From the NCBI GenBank assembly GCA_008508345.1, contig QNGE01001218.1, forward strand, positions 1 through 64,000: 64,000 bases of DNA, read 5' to 3'. Origin of the DNA: Paragonimus westermani. Lineage: Eukaryota > Platyhelminthes > Trematoda > Plagiorchiida > Troglotrematidae. Positions 13,601-23,830 of this stretch are shown one piece after another (position 1 is the stretch's first letter; each line of letters opens with the position of its first letter). A program made the translations under genes and the position numbers. A model generated the notes under the pieces. That model was given only the letters and a program-made list of their open reading frames with translations. It was not told the DNA's origin and did not search any database.

Positions 13601-14380
13601 AATCCCTGAAATTGTCCAGCCGATTGACTAAGTACGCAGGAGTTTTCAATTGGTTTACGCTTGTGGCCAGCAGTACTACCGATGTATATTGAAAGTGTAT
13701 AATCAGCAGGTAAGAGAATGGTTCGAATCCAGCTGAAGTCCAGAGTGTTCACGATTAAATCTTCTCTAAGGTTTCACATCTGCTAAATCACCTAACATAA
13801 ACAACTATCCAATGGAATAGAATCACTTAATGTAAAAGTTACGTAACTTGTTCAGGTTTCCATTGTACGAATAAACACGCTTCACTTGAACGTCACACTG
13901 AATTGTGAAGTAGTGATTATTAAAAGCTATCACCCAAGAAGGGCATTTTTCACAGTACGTGAAAGTTATCTAGAAGAATTTCTAACATCAAACAAGAGAA
14001 TTTGGAGGAGTGGACCAATGAGCATAGTGCACCTGCAGCGTCTACCTCAACTTAAGTTCCAAAGGAAGACTGACATATTTATTGTACTATAGTCGAATGT
14101 AGAAGACGCACTAGATCTCTCTAAGACAAAATTTATATTTAGAAAAAGTTGAGTAATGTTTTCTTCTCTTAGCCAGTCAGTTACTTGTTAGTCACATATG
14201 TGAAAATTTACGACGGAGTGTTTAGGTTCACAACATCGTTTCATCCAGATGAGAATAACTCACTTTGGTTATGAGTGGATCGAGCTGATTTTTCTTGGCA
14301 AACATTTCCAAATCCTGCATGGTAATGGTCTCATCATAATCAGTATCTATCTTGAAAAACACATTCAAAAAGTCCTCCAT
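1318..14380 (-). CDS. Gene A: tegumental EF-hand / dynein-light-chain-like protein (TAL/CaBP family), three exons
   Basis: Seen: three exons join in frame (14380-14264, 10119-10031, 1666-1318) into 184 codons ending in TAG. Residues 1-39 hold EF-hand 1, with loop D12-T-D14-Y-D16 through D23. Residues 40-69 hold EF-hand 2, with loop D46-K-E-R-A-G through R57. About 96-178 form a dynein-light-chain-like domain, with 'YGRAWNVVI' and a closing 'FLVWRT'. Donors are GTGAGT at both introns; the second acceptor is a clear pyrimidine-rich CAG, the third a weaker CGCAG. Known: this EF-hand plus DLC layout is typical of the fluke tegument-allergen-like proteins of about 20-22 kDa, which bind calcium and sit at the tegument. 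Inferred: calcium-responsive tegument protein. Odd: EF-hand 2 lacks acidic residues at loop positions 5 and 12, so it probably does not bind calcium; introns are far longer than in its paralogue at 45769-48095. Start chosen because the same residue begins the paralogue. Confidence 0.87.
1667..3613. other. Gene A intron 2, distal part
   Basis: Non-coding on the gene A strand. An open minus-strand stretch at 2396-2599 has fairly coding-like composition but I cannot identify it. Confidence 0.45.
3614..3884 (+). CDS. Candidate internal exon, unknown product
   Basis: I do not recognise the protein. Seen: a strong pyrimidine-rich acceptor (TTCTTCTCCAG) directly precedes it and a GTAAGT donor at 3885-3890 directly follows. 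The frame between is open for 90 codons, entered in phase 2 and left in phase 0. Sample: 'LIDLVRLASLPHDFRSRSHK' and 'GYPAVRVSLEVSDAGFF'. It lies antisense inside intron 2 of gene A, so it would be an exon of a nested gene or part of an unrecognised repeat. No partner exon found. Confidence 0.3.
3890..5210. other. Gene A intron 2, nothing recognised
   Basis: No convincing exon, RNA or known repeat seen. Confidence 0.45.
5211..5734 (-). mobile_element. Possible Gag-like retroelement remnant
   Basis: Minus-strand frames broken by frameshifts. The upstream piece has 'FIGTWLRTKVEAQQAENH', resembling the N-terminal helix of some Ty3/Gypsy Gag proteins. A shifted piece 'LTRWMKVFDLRTSPW' could be the next Gag block. 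The match is weak and the overlapping 151-codon plus-strand frame looks like a shadow. Could also be an unrelated decayed repeat. Confidence 0.22.
5735..10030. other. Gene A intron 2, proximal part
   Basis: Contains several open frames of 65-125 codons (for example 6261-6638 and 6997-7311 plus, 5896-6210 minus), none recognised and none with clear paired splice signals. Otherwise AT-leaning intron sequence. Confidence 0.4.
10031..10119 (-). CDS. Gene A exon 2 (EF-hand 2, degenerate loop)
   Basis: 89 nt between a strong acceptor (pyrimidine-rich tract ending TTTACAG) and a GTGAGT donor at 10030-10025; it ends in phase 2. It reads 'RWTTLFDKERAGKITLRRF' and on. The matching exon in the paralogue is also 89 nt and starts with the same Arg-Trp. 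The loop has Ala at position 5 and Arg at position 12 where a binding loop normally has Asp/Ser and Glu, so calcium binding here is doubtful. Confidence 0.9.
10454..10473 (+). repeat. (CAAG)5 microsatellite
   Basis: Five perfect CAAG units, inside intron 1 of gene A. Confidence 0.85.
10658..10865 (-). CDS. Candidate terminal exon, unknown product
   Basis: I do not recognise the protein. A very good acceptor (TCTTTGATCTTTGTCAG) precedes 10865; the frame then runs 68 codons to TAA. Sample: 'KLTQSIMWSHVCVIPCPTLH' and 'GHDTLTEYVIDNLHGF'. It sits within intron 1 of gene A on the same strand. Its entry phase (2) does not fit gene A exon 1 (phase 0), so it is not a simple alternative 3' end of gene A. 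It may belong to a different, decayed or nested unit. Confidence 0.25.
10870..14263. other. Gene A intron 1, remainder
   Basis: Open frames at 11385-11718, 12693-13054 and 13377-13752 were read and not recognised. No RNA gene seen. Confidence 0.4.
14264..14380 (-). CDS. Gene A exon 1 (EF-hand 1)
   Basis: Begins with ATG at 14380 and runs 117 nt (39 codons) to a GTGAGT donor at 14263-14258, phase 0. It encodes the first EF-hand, including 'FFKIDTDYDETITMQDLE', with Asp at loop positions 1, 3, 5 and 12 and Ile at position 8. Its length and phase equal exon 1 of the plus-strand paralogue, which fixes the start and the splice site. Confidence 0.88.
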
Positions 14381-14420
14381 ATCCTTTCAAACTAGCGTAA
14401 AACAACAGCTTCCATACAGA

Positions 14421-14429
14421 TATATATAT
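14421..14429 (-). promoter_or_regulatory. TATA-like AT run upstream of gene A
   Basis: A TATATATAT run lies about 41-49 bases upstream of the gene A start codon. Gene B has a similar run 71-85 bases upstream of its ATG. It could be the core promoter or only a microsatellite. No spliced-leader acceptor can be judged from sequence alone. Confidence 0.35.
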
Positions 14430-15879
14430 GAATGAAACCGAAAGTGCATTAATATTGTTAGTGCAAACCATTTTAAAATAAAAGTACACAAGCGTGTTGA
14501 TACGAGAAAGATCTAACGTGGATCAGACTGATTGTTTTTGCCATTTGCAAGATAACCCACCTAATTGGTCCAGCTAGTTAATTTTATCTTACTTGCTCGT
14601 CAACAAGTACCTGAAAGCATCCTTTGCAGACCTTATATCTCGGTGGTAAAACATTTATCCATATTTCTGAGTTTTGCTCCATTTCAATTGACTTAGACTG
14701 AGTGGATTCAAATTCGAATTGGATCTTATGAGAGAACACAATGAAGACAACTCTTATGTTTCGCTACAGGCAAGGATCGATTCAACAGAAAATCCGGCCT
14801 TCTATTTAACACGACCCTTCTATGGTTAATTTCTTCACCGCCTCTTCTGTGTCCCGAGCACTGTCTGCAGAGTATCCGACCTGCGAGACTCCCATGACAC
14901 ACTAGAACTGGTCAGCCTGTATAGGCAAGGACGACGGGTGGCCGAACCGCAGACAGCCAACGTACTTACTGCACCTAACAAAAACCTTTCTCCAACCTCC
15001 ACATAACTCAGGATGGGGAACAAAAGCAGTTATACATTTCAGCAGACCCGAAATGTAACATGTAAACGGAAAGAAAACTGAGATAAAAACCTCACTTGAA
15101 GGGAGCGGTCAGTCATCAAATAACAGACATTTCCGTATATGAAAAAGACGATTATTTATGTGGATAAGATTGCCTTGAGTGGAGTTTCTTTACATCAGAT
15201 TTGTGAAAACGGAGCTGCGTATAGTGGGGTTGACACTGTTTGATGCTTGAACTATCCAAATGGTGAAAATGTTTTCAGGGGCTGATTATTGTTTATTCCG
15301 TTCGGTCAGGAACTAAGAGAATAAAACCACATGGGGGGTGGCGGGTGGCAACAGCGATAGAGGCAGTAGACCTAATGCTTGAGTCAGCAGCTTCGGTGCA
15401 TACAGGGCTTGACGCTGAGTAGTGATCAAGAGTGGTTCAGGTAACACGAACAACTGCTTATTCCGGTTGCTCAATAACAGGTCAAAGCATCTGGCGGGGT
15501 CAGTAACGTAACTTATTTCCATGATTTGTCATGTGGTTGCCCTGCAGCGTACTATTTTACTGACTTACCAAATAAACGAATAGGATTAGAAGCAAATGAA
15601 AGCGACTGAAACCCCCACAGCCACAATGAGAGGATCACCTAAACGAATGATTCGGAATGTCACAAATTTGCTCGACCGATTCAACTTCTTTGTTTCCTTA
15701 ATAAAACCGTCAATCAGCAACTTTCGAAAAACTCTGCTGAGTAATGTGATACGTCAGGGATCATTCCGGTGAGTTCCTCATAGGATACATACTCAACTGA
15801 CCATGACTCACTGGGCACGTACATCCCCTCACACGAAACCGTTGATTTTTATACAATTTCATTCCCCTCTCGTAAGACC
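14430..15879. other. DNA upstream of gene A
   Basis: Would hold any further gene A promoter elements. A minus-strand open stretch at 14835-15023 ('SSSVSWESRRSDTLQTVLGT') looks like repeat protein but I could not assign it. Confidence 0.35.
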
Positions 15880-16690
15880 TTAAAAATGACTGGTACCTGT
15901 ACACAAACTCTCCGTTTTACTTTCGATGAGTGTGTTTATAAGCAAGTTGATGGTGTAAAAACGCAAACATGGCTGATTTTTTTATTGGAGAACCACTTGG
16001 AGCGAGAGGTACTTATAGTTCTCTTCATTTGCCTACGTAGCTTATCAAAATCTCTTCGTGTTAACTCTTCCCCACTGAGCATTGAAAGCATGCACTTAAA
16101 GACTAAAGAGAAATGTTCTTTTGGCCAGTGTGCACCCCACCAAATTTGTCAAAATTAATCGCACAGTGCGACTGGTCAATTCCCAATCAAAATCAGCTCC
16201 AGAAAATCAAGTCTTCGTCACTCTTCCTTCAATGGGAAGTTACGATAATAACGATGTAAGTCGGAAGGTATAGTTTGCAGTTGATCGCATTTATTCCGCG
16301 CAGAACTGTTTCTGCTTTTTAACCCACACTGCCCTGATCGTTTCTCTTCCAGAAATGCTGTCTCTCATATCATCTACAAGTTCACATGTATTAACGGTGA
16401 CGCGCACATTGACAGAACCGTAACTTGCGATAAAAGAGGGCGGACCGAATCTCCAAGTGGCTAGTACAGGCGATGACCAAACGCGCGTCGGCGTGCCAAC
16501 CCCGAAGAGAAACCCTACACTTCGATCGTACGTGGTTTGTTTATCGTAATGTGATGCATCTCTTGTACGGTGGCGTTTATCTATACGCTATTAACCAAGC
16601 ATCATACACCGGCTATCCCTTAGCAAATGCCGTTGAAGCATTCAATTTTGTTGTCGTGACAGTGCCGTTTGCTTTATCCCAATAAGCTTT
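15880..16690 (+). mobile_element. Penelope-like element remnant (reverse transcriptase to GIY-YIG endonuclease)
   Basis: Seen in order on the plus strand, broken by frameshifts and stops: 'FTFDECVYKQVDGV' at 15916-15957, the conserved RT block leading to the active site; 'VFVTLPSMGSY' near 16213, the connector; 'SHIIYKFTCINGDAHIDRT' at 16363-16419, the start of the GIY-YIG nuclease (normally Y.F.C.CG..YIGRT); and a tail near 16590-16680 like that at the window start. Known: this order is specific to Penelope-like elements. The RT block is cut short after DGV, so no active enzyme remains. Confidence 0.6.
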
Positions 16691-16699
16691 CATGTGGTG

Positions 16700-19600
16700 C
16701 TCATTAGTTTCACTTTCGTCATTATGCTCTAAATCTACTTAAATGAATGCTTTATCTATTCGACTGAAGAGGATGAACGGTGAGCTTACATTTCGCAGTG
16801 CACGTCTTTTTGCGGTTTCGACTAACTGAATAAATGAAAATCAATGTCTCAGTTTTCCCCTACGTTACTGTGGTACTATTCCATTGCACGCTTATTGATT
16901 TTTACATAGTGTACTTGGACGAACCTAATCGAGTTTTTGTTTTTTCTGCGTAGAACGAAACTTGGGGTGATTTTTTAACACCCTTCTATTATGTACCTGG
17001 AGGTGTTGAAAACCAGTTTATAGGAGTTTGTGATTATTTCCCAAATTTACTTAGCCCATTTTGTATCGTTCTGTCGTTAACTCATTGTTGTCATTGTCAT
17101 TAACTCAACAAAGTTGTAAACGCTACATTAATTTCTGATGCTCTTTTGGATACGCGTGAGACAATAAACCGAATTAGTGACTGGTGCTGATTCATAAATG
17201 ATTATCAGCAACTGCCTCTACTCTCAACATTCTGACAATCTGAACTTCGCGACTGCAAAAATGCTGGAAAAGTCAAGAACTTCATTTGTATCGAAGACTG
17301 TAAGTTAAAATTCAAAAATACCTTTGAAAAAGATCCATCTAAAAAAATCAAACAGGAGTGTCGTCAGTAATGCCTGGTAATTGGGATATTTGTACCTAAC
17401 CAGTACTACGATATGAAGGTTAAGAGGCAACCACGTTTATTCCACAACCAAGCAAGGTTGATTTCACGTTTAATTGAACGGTTATCACAGATGATTTGAA
17501 GCCAGAGACGAATAGGTTCCACTCTAATACACGGTGTAAACAAGTAGACACCAAATGTATACAGCTTCAAATAGTGTTACGTAAGTCACCACAAGTTGAA
17601 TTTCTCCTGAAAAGGACTTGCAAAATGGTCTGTAATGTACGATAAAAAAATAATGTCATTCTACTTATATATATATATATCACAGTTATGCGGAAACAAC
17701 ACCCACAAGTGGACCAGTAGTTCAAGTACGCCGTGGGAGCGAAATAACTTCTAGCAGCGAGAACAAAACGGTTAACACATCTTTTCCAAGATGTAGGACA
17801 AATTACAATCTAAGAAGCTGATGAAAACAACTAACTTGATAGCAAAGGTCTAATTTACAAAAGAATATGACCTAATGCGTTTAGCAAAGTTAGGGTTGCA
17901 ATAGTCAGAGTGAACGTCTGTTAATTGTCTAGATAATGTATAATAAACATTGTGTTGTTTAGTGCGCGTGTCAGCGTGGAAGATCGGGTTCAGCCTACGA
18001 TACCCATTGACCAGCTTATGACCTCAGAATAAAAGCAGCTACCGAGAAACGCGGGGAACATCGAAAACATCTCCCATAATTTATACGGTGGATTTTTGTG
18101 TTCCTTAGTGGGTGCTCACTCCAAACACGTGTATTAATGATTAACGGCAGAACGGCTAATGGATATCACCGGAAGTTATGTCTTACTGTAATCGTTCGCT
18201 TACCCACTGTTAACAATTGATCTTTGTGGAACTTGTTGCTCAGTATATCAGCCGTATTTTTAAAGATAAGAGCGTGTCACTTTTGTTTTTCTAAATTATG
18301 TTTATGTGCGTTCGAGACCTTCGCAAGGTGTACTCATAGAGAAACACAAGAGATGTAGAACTTGAAGGACATAGACTTGATGGGCTGAAATGTTTACTTA
18401 TACAAATTGCGCACTAAGTACTCAAATCTAATTATGAATTAGACAATAGCTTGATTGCCCCGAGAACGAAACTGGTGAACTGACTTCATCTATTGGTGAT
18501 GATAAACTCAGTGCTGGTTCCCTTCAGTCTGTTCGTTGATATGTGTTACCAGAACAAAAAAGAACCAGCCATCCGAGGTTGTAAGACGCATTCATACCTA
18601 GTTTATATTTTCCGGTTCACAACCTTGTCACAGTCCACTCTTTCCCTCTGAAGTAGCTGCGGTTGCTTCGTTGTACCGTGATTAGTCACTGGTATTCCTT
18701 CCGTTCCGGAGTATGTTGGGGTGTCCCGGTTTCACTTTTCCGTGTCCATTTGCGTTTAAGCTTTTGGTGTCCAGAGCACCCCCTTTGTTGGCAGTCTGTT
18801 TACAAAGATGTTCTGTACCTGAGTGCAAAACAAGATGCCATCCTTAGAGGACATGCGGACAACACCCATATACTTTTGAGTGTCGAATTGAATAATACGG
18901 CTGGTAGCATGAGATAGGGAGACATTAAAGGGCGCCGACAAATCCACCACTGCTAACTTAATCCTACGAGCTGTTCCGTTCTCCACATATTTCTGCATTC
19001 CACCAGGTTCCACGCGTCACCTTCGAAGCTAACTATATTTGTACGTTTTCAGTTACTGGTAATCAGTTAACAAGTTGGACGTGTAATTCGGTCAGCAGGT
19101 CTCCACAGTTACCTTGTAAAATTCTCTAAAGTCTTACTGTAGTAAAACAAGAAACCCTGAAGACTGTGAGAGTAAAGAGTGGCGGAATATTTTGTTTGTT
19201 ATGTTAAGCCCAAATGAGAACATGAACTTTTGTGAACACAAAAATTAAGATATATCTTAGTGTTACAATACCGTTAGCGGTAGTCCTCTTAAAATCCTAT
19301 CACCTGAAACGTAAGTATCGATGTCAAGAACACGTATTTTTGATACTTCTTTCTGCATTTGGTGTAAATATATAGGTTTCGTCAAACATTTTCATGAGAA
19401 ACACTACAAAATCCCGGAAGCAATTGTTGACAGGTTACAATAAGGATGAATTCTGGGCTCCACATAATTGGTTCAACCCAAATCGCACTTCTCCTAGACT
19501 ACACGTCATTTAGTCCGGCTCAGAAGCTTGTGTGCGGGTAGGTGGTTTAGAAATTGTATACTGTCACGGACGTTACAAACATTGAACAAATTTTTTGTAT

Positions 19601-20400
19601 GAATAGTAGTTAGGATTGTAGAATCTGATTGCAGTCAATTAGCCGATCGCCAGGCTGTACTGTCTTGTCTTGATTGAGTGTTGACAACGCTGTAGGCAAT
19701 CTGGAATGTTTCCGCGTCCTTGATGTCATGGTTGGTGTCAGGGCACTGTGAGACAATGACGGTGGTAATTGAGTCGTGACTAACATTCTCTATCGTGCAA
19801 TAACCGTATGAAGACGAGCACACGATCACTGATTGATCGTTGACTGAAAGTCTGTGTTTGAGGTTCACCCTTAACCGTATTGCCGTGAACCAGCCCCTCT
19901 AGGATGATGCTGGGAGGACACTTGTAAGCGACTGGTACAGTCATCAGCTAGATTAATCAACTAAGTTATTTACTTTAAACAGAAATTCCATGAAAACTAT
20001 TTTCATATTGACAGTGGACATCTTATTTATCATCATACTCATCGTGGTTCTGAAAAGTTTACTTTAATTCAGTTAACATTATTACTGCTACCAACACCGT
20101 TTACGGTCCATCTTGAAGAGCAGTCCACACAACTTCTTTTAAAAAAAGAAAAGGCGGTGACAACAAAAGTGTGAAAAAGGGAAACTCCAAGCAAACTGAT
20201 TATCAGCAGCACGGTGTTGTATGAGTAACAGCACTAGGTAATCGATAAACTTTCAATCAGAGTGGTATATGCAAATAATCTTTACCATATTTTTGTAGGG
20301 TTCATTAGTAGTCAGTTATGCGAATAGCTGTTTTCGAGCATTTCTTATTGGATTTTCACAACTGCATAGGGTATGTGCAATTTGCGTAGAAGAAAACTGA
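16700..20400. other. Intergenic DNA, nothing assigned
   Basis: Includes overlapping open frames on both strands at 18663-19013 and 19635-19868 that I could not assign. AT-rich with a short TA run at 17666-17680. Confidence 0.4.
17666..17680 (+). repeat. (TA)n simple repeat
   Basis: Alternating TA run of 15 bases. Confidence 0.8.
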
Positions 20401-20415
20401 GAACAAATCAACCGA

Positions 20416-21100
20416 ATGTTTACATTGGCAGACATCGGGCGGATCGCAGTCTACTGGAGGAGGTTTGGAGTGTCTGATGAATGTGTAACAGTGTCACATG
20501 TGCCTGCAATCAGACATGGACCACTTGACATCGGCAAACGCATACCTCACAACAGGCGGGCGTGTAAGTTCACGATTTTAACGACCCACTTCACTTGTTC
20601 TGTTTTTCGTGTATAAATCGAATGTACCTTAAGTGACTGTGAGAGCCTAGTGAAGATTCCGAAAACGGATGTTCACGTGAGTGCAGATAAGTCACCAGTT
20701 AGAAAATGAAGGCGAATCTTGTGTGTTAAGAATAGAAAGTAACAAGATGGGTCTCTTGACATCAAAGGTTCTCCAGGGCGCTGGAGTTTTTGTAAAATCA
20801 GGGCCCAAACACCGAGAAGGAAAAATGTCTCTTCCTAGGGAGACAACTGTTAGAAAAGTGTTGGTAGTCAAAGCCGGTTTACAGAACAGTCAGCGGTTAA
20901 AAATTCCATCAATTCCATCTGAAGAATAGCATTGTACGAGGAGGAATGAGCGATTTCACGGAATGCGATGAGTGCAGGTTTGCGAAGACCCGAAACCACA
21001 AGATAGTCCACAACATAAAGGACCGATGGGCTAACATCATTATAGGGATCTTCCGTTTACTTTACAGTCTTTCCGGCCCAGGCTCTGATGATGTCCATCG
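20416..21100. other. Start of a denser, more GC-rich block with unassigned frames
   Basis: Open frames at 20681-20929 and 20946-21257 (plus) are not recognised. The second overlaps the minus-strand RT-like fragment that follows and is probably its shadow. Confidence 0.3.
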
Positions 21101-21109
21101 CAACAGGTG

Positions 21110-21290
21110 CTTTGTCACGAGCCGACTGTTTCGACAAACGAGACGGCCGTTAGTAACCGTACCTCCTCAAAGTCTGCATAGTCGAGTGTGTGTAACCTTT
21201 TCGTTAGGTCGCTGGCCATACCATTTTGTCAACCAGAACACACGTCGTATATCATAGAGTACAATGAAAAGTGCGCATGAAGTGTTAGGG
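21110..21290 (-). mobile_element. RTE-like LINE fragment (reverse transcriptase palm, YADD region)
   Basis: Minus strand reads 'MASDLTKRLHTLDYADFEE' followed by 'RLLT'. This resembles the catalytic block of RTE-like reverse transcriptases (L.DLDYADDIALL), with the second catalytic Asp replaced. 'ALFIVLYDI' just upstream in another frame fits the preceding block. Short, so moderate support. Confidence 0.42.
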
Positions 21291-21299
21291 TTGATCTCA

Positions 21300-23600
21300 G
21301 TTATCAAGTGTGTGAACTGATTGGTTCATCCGGACACCTTGAGAGTTCTGGATCTCAGCTGGTAGGATGAAGTGGCGAATGTGGGTGTCATGAATGATGA
21401 TCTTGGGAAGAAGGCACTTTGGATAGGGCAGCCAAAATTGGGAAGCTTTCCCACCCACGCCGCGTGAATTTTTCGCTGTTCGCCACTGCCCCAATCTGAG
21501 AGCACACCCAAACTTTTAAAACAGTCACAACGAGGCAAAACGGATCCAACTCGACCACGTTCCACGAAACTTGATATCGACCGGGGAGCAGTCTTTCTAC
21601 CAGCGGTTTGTGCCAAACGAGAATGACGCTGGACAAAACTGGAATGTCCAGCCGGCTCAAGTGAACCGAGATAAGAATGCGACCATAGTTCGTGTTTTCA
21701 GAAGGCGGAATCACTTCTGAACAAACTGATGTATTGTAAGATCTATTGCTTTGAGTTTTTGGACTAAAAACCGGCGAGTGACTTGTCCTAGGAATCAGAT
21801 GCTGTCTCCACAGGTTAGATATTGGGATATTAACTGAGCCTGGCATCTATGTTGCAAAAGCTTCATCATCAAACGAGACTTACAGATGTGAGCGTGTAGT
21901 ATGGTGATATCTTTCCGTTTGGTGATGAAACATTCGCAACATAAATGCCAGGTTTGACAAACACCCGAGTTTCTGAATCCTCAACCCGGGTTAAGAACAG
22001 AACGACAACTGTTCCCATCCATCTGAAAGCTTTCCAAGGGCTTGGAAAATTCCACCCGGTATTGCAAGATACGGTAATCGAAAGCAACGGGGTTTCTAAG
22101 TGCATCGCCGCACTGCAGATGCTCGACCAACGGATTGCATCCGAGCTGAACTGCATATGTTCACCAGCAACAGCTCACGTGTTATGTTTAGAGTTACAAA
22201 AAGCAACCATGACGTTCGTTCTACGATGGATGATCTTCGATTCGAGTTGCCAGATATCACTGGTTGCTGTTGCATGTCTTTTGAGAGACACTCCCACGTC
22301 TGCCGCAGAAAAATCAGATAAGTGGCGTTAGCGAAAGCACCGGTCACTGTATGGTAAAGCTGTTGACCAATCTTTTGAATCGATAACGCTACCACCATTA
22401 TAGGTTACAGAGTGGATAACGGGTTACTGTGGTGTTTACTGCACTGGATTAAACAGCATGACAGACGCGTTGCATTAAGAATCAGCATTGCAGTGGGTTG
22501 GAGTTTAAGGCTACCGGAAGCCTGGCCCGAGCTGGCGACCAGCTGCATCAGAATAGAATCAAACTCTTTGAATAATTCGATGAAATCCACATGAGGACTG
22601 AAAGGTGTTGGTAACGAGTTTCAAAGCTCTGAGACGAGCGGGCAATGGCAACCGTGTGTTCTAAACACCAGTCAATATCTTCCGAAAACAGTGTACCAGT
22701 TTTGAAGATATGCGAATGCGAATAGTCACAAGGGACCGGCGTCGTGGATGCTTCGACGCTCGCTGACATATCGACCCCAAGTGAACCTGGAAAAGGCCTT
22801 CCGGAAATGTGTAGCAACGAAAATCAAAGGCTGTTCTGGTTCGCGGAGGCGGTAGCAATCTGCCAATGGAAGCAACCCATATGCGTACAGAAAAACTTGT
22901 TCGTCAGTACCAGATCACTCTGATAGCGGATAGACATGGACATGTGTGTGTTTGTGTGGTTGTTGATTTGGTTGGTTAGCTTCACAACGTCCATTGACCT
23001 TTGCTATATGAATCCACAGATCGCAGTATGTATTTGATGAGACGCAGTGAAATGTGTTCGAGAGATACATTGTGTAAAATCTGTTTCCAACTTCTCTGCT
23101 CAAATTTGTCACCGGAATAAGTCGCTTTGTTTTAATGTCAGAAATGTGACAGTCTGCCTCCAGATTTGTTATTCTGTCGGTTCGGGTAGCCTGGCTTTGT
23201 TAGTCCTCAACTTATGCTGATGTCAATTAACACAGTTCCTTCGTCAGGCTTGATATACCAGGATACTGCTTGTACTCGCATCTCTTCAAAGGCAATATAA
23301 TCGAGATTAATTTTGTTTTCCATGAAGAATTTAGCCACACACTGCCACTGCGTGTACAAGAATTTCTGGTCAACTACAGTATCCATGATGGGGAGTCGAG
23401 TAGACACCTCGCCTACCTCGTAAGTTGCAGACCTTTAATCCGTGGAAGGCCAAATCTAAGTGAAGACCACGTATGCACTCCCTTTCTGTCCATCTGCAGT
23501 ACTCCCGTAATCCGATTTTAACATCAGGATAACCACGGAAACTACCGTAGTTTCACAGTGACTATGTACCAGTTACCATTTTGGACAACGTTTCAAACTA
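21300..23600. other. GC-richer block with many overlapping frames, unidentified
   Basis: Unlike the flanks this block has open stretches on both strands nearly throughout (21388-21846, 21869-22156, 22096-22398, 22548-22858 minus; 21945-22331, 23270-23521 plus). No frame gave a family I recognise. Best guess is an old mobile element or pseudogene. Confidence 0.3.
21839..21952. repeat. Imperfect inverted repeat, 37-base arms
   Basis: Left arm 21839-21875 begins CCTGGCATCTATGTTGC. The reverse complement of the right arm 21916-21952 begins CCTGGCATTTATGTTGC and stays similar to the end, with a handful of mismatches. A 40-base spacer separates them. On each strand the arm reads 'PGIYVA', so it could be two opposed copies of one coding repeat. 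Confidence 0.6.
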
Positions 23601-23639
23601 GTTATCAAGATGATTACAAAGTTCCCATGTAAGCAGCTG

Positions 23640-23830
23640 TTACTCGTTCACTTTGCGTATCACAACAGTCTGGGACCAGATTGTTCGTGGTCTACTTGTT
23701 ACCTCACCAACTCGTGGGTTGGCCCAGCCACCCGCAGTCTCAATGATGAAGGTTAAGTGAGGTGAAGACTCGGTCGGCTTACGAAGCATGCAACCTAGCC
23801 ACCCCAGATTATACGCTTTCACTGTTTAAA
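23640..23830 (-). mobile_element. RTE-like LINE fragment (C-terminal region)
   Basis: Reads 'LGWLGCMLRKPTESSPH' and then 'GGWANPRVGEVTSRP'. The usual RTE block is 'LRWLGHVLRMP..RLPRR' followed by 'GW...RGGQ..TW'. Several key positions survive, including the WLG and the L-R-P spacing. Confidence 0.5.

Noticed and set aside
13660..13745. Second tRNA gene because of GGTTCGAATCC at about 13722
   Set aside because: Box B match only; no box A or D arm at the right distance upstream.
21388..21846. 152-codon minus-strand frame, the longest in the window, as a gene
   Set aside because: No recognised domain; it lies in a block where several frames on both strands are open. Kept only as part of an unidentified block.
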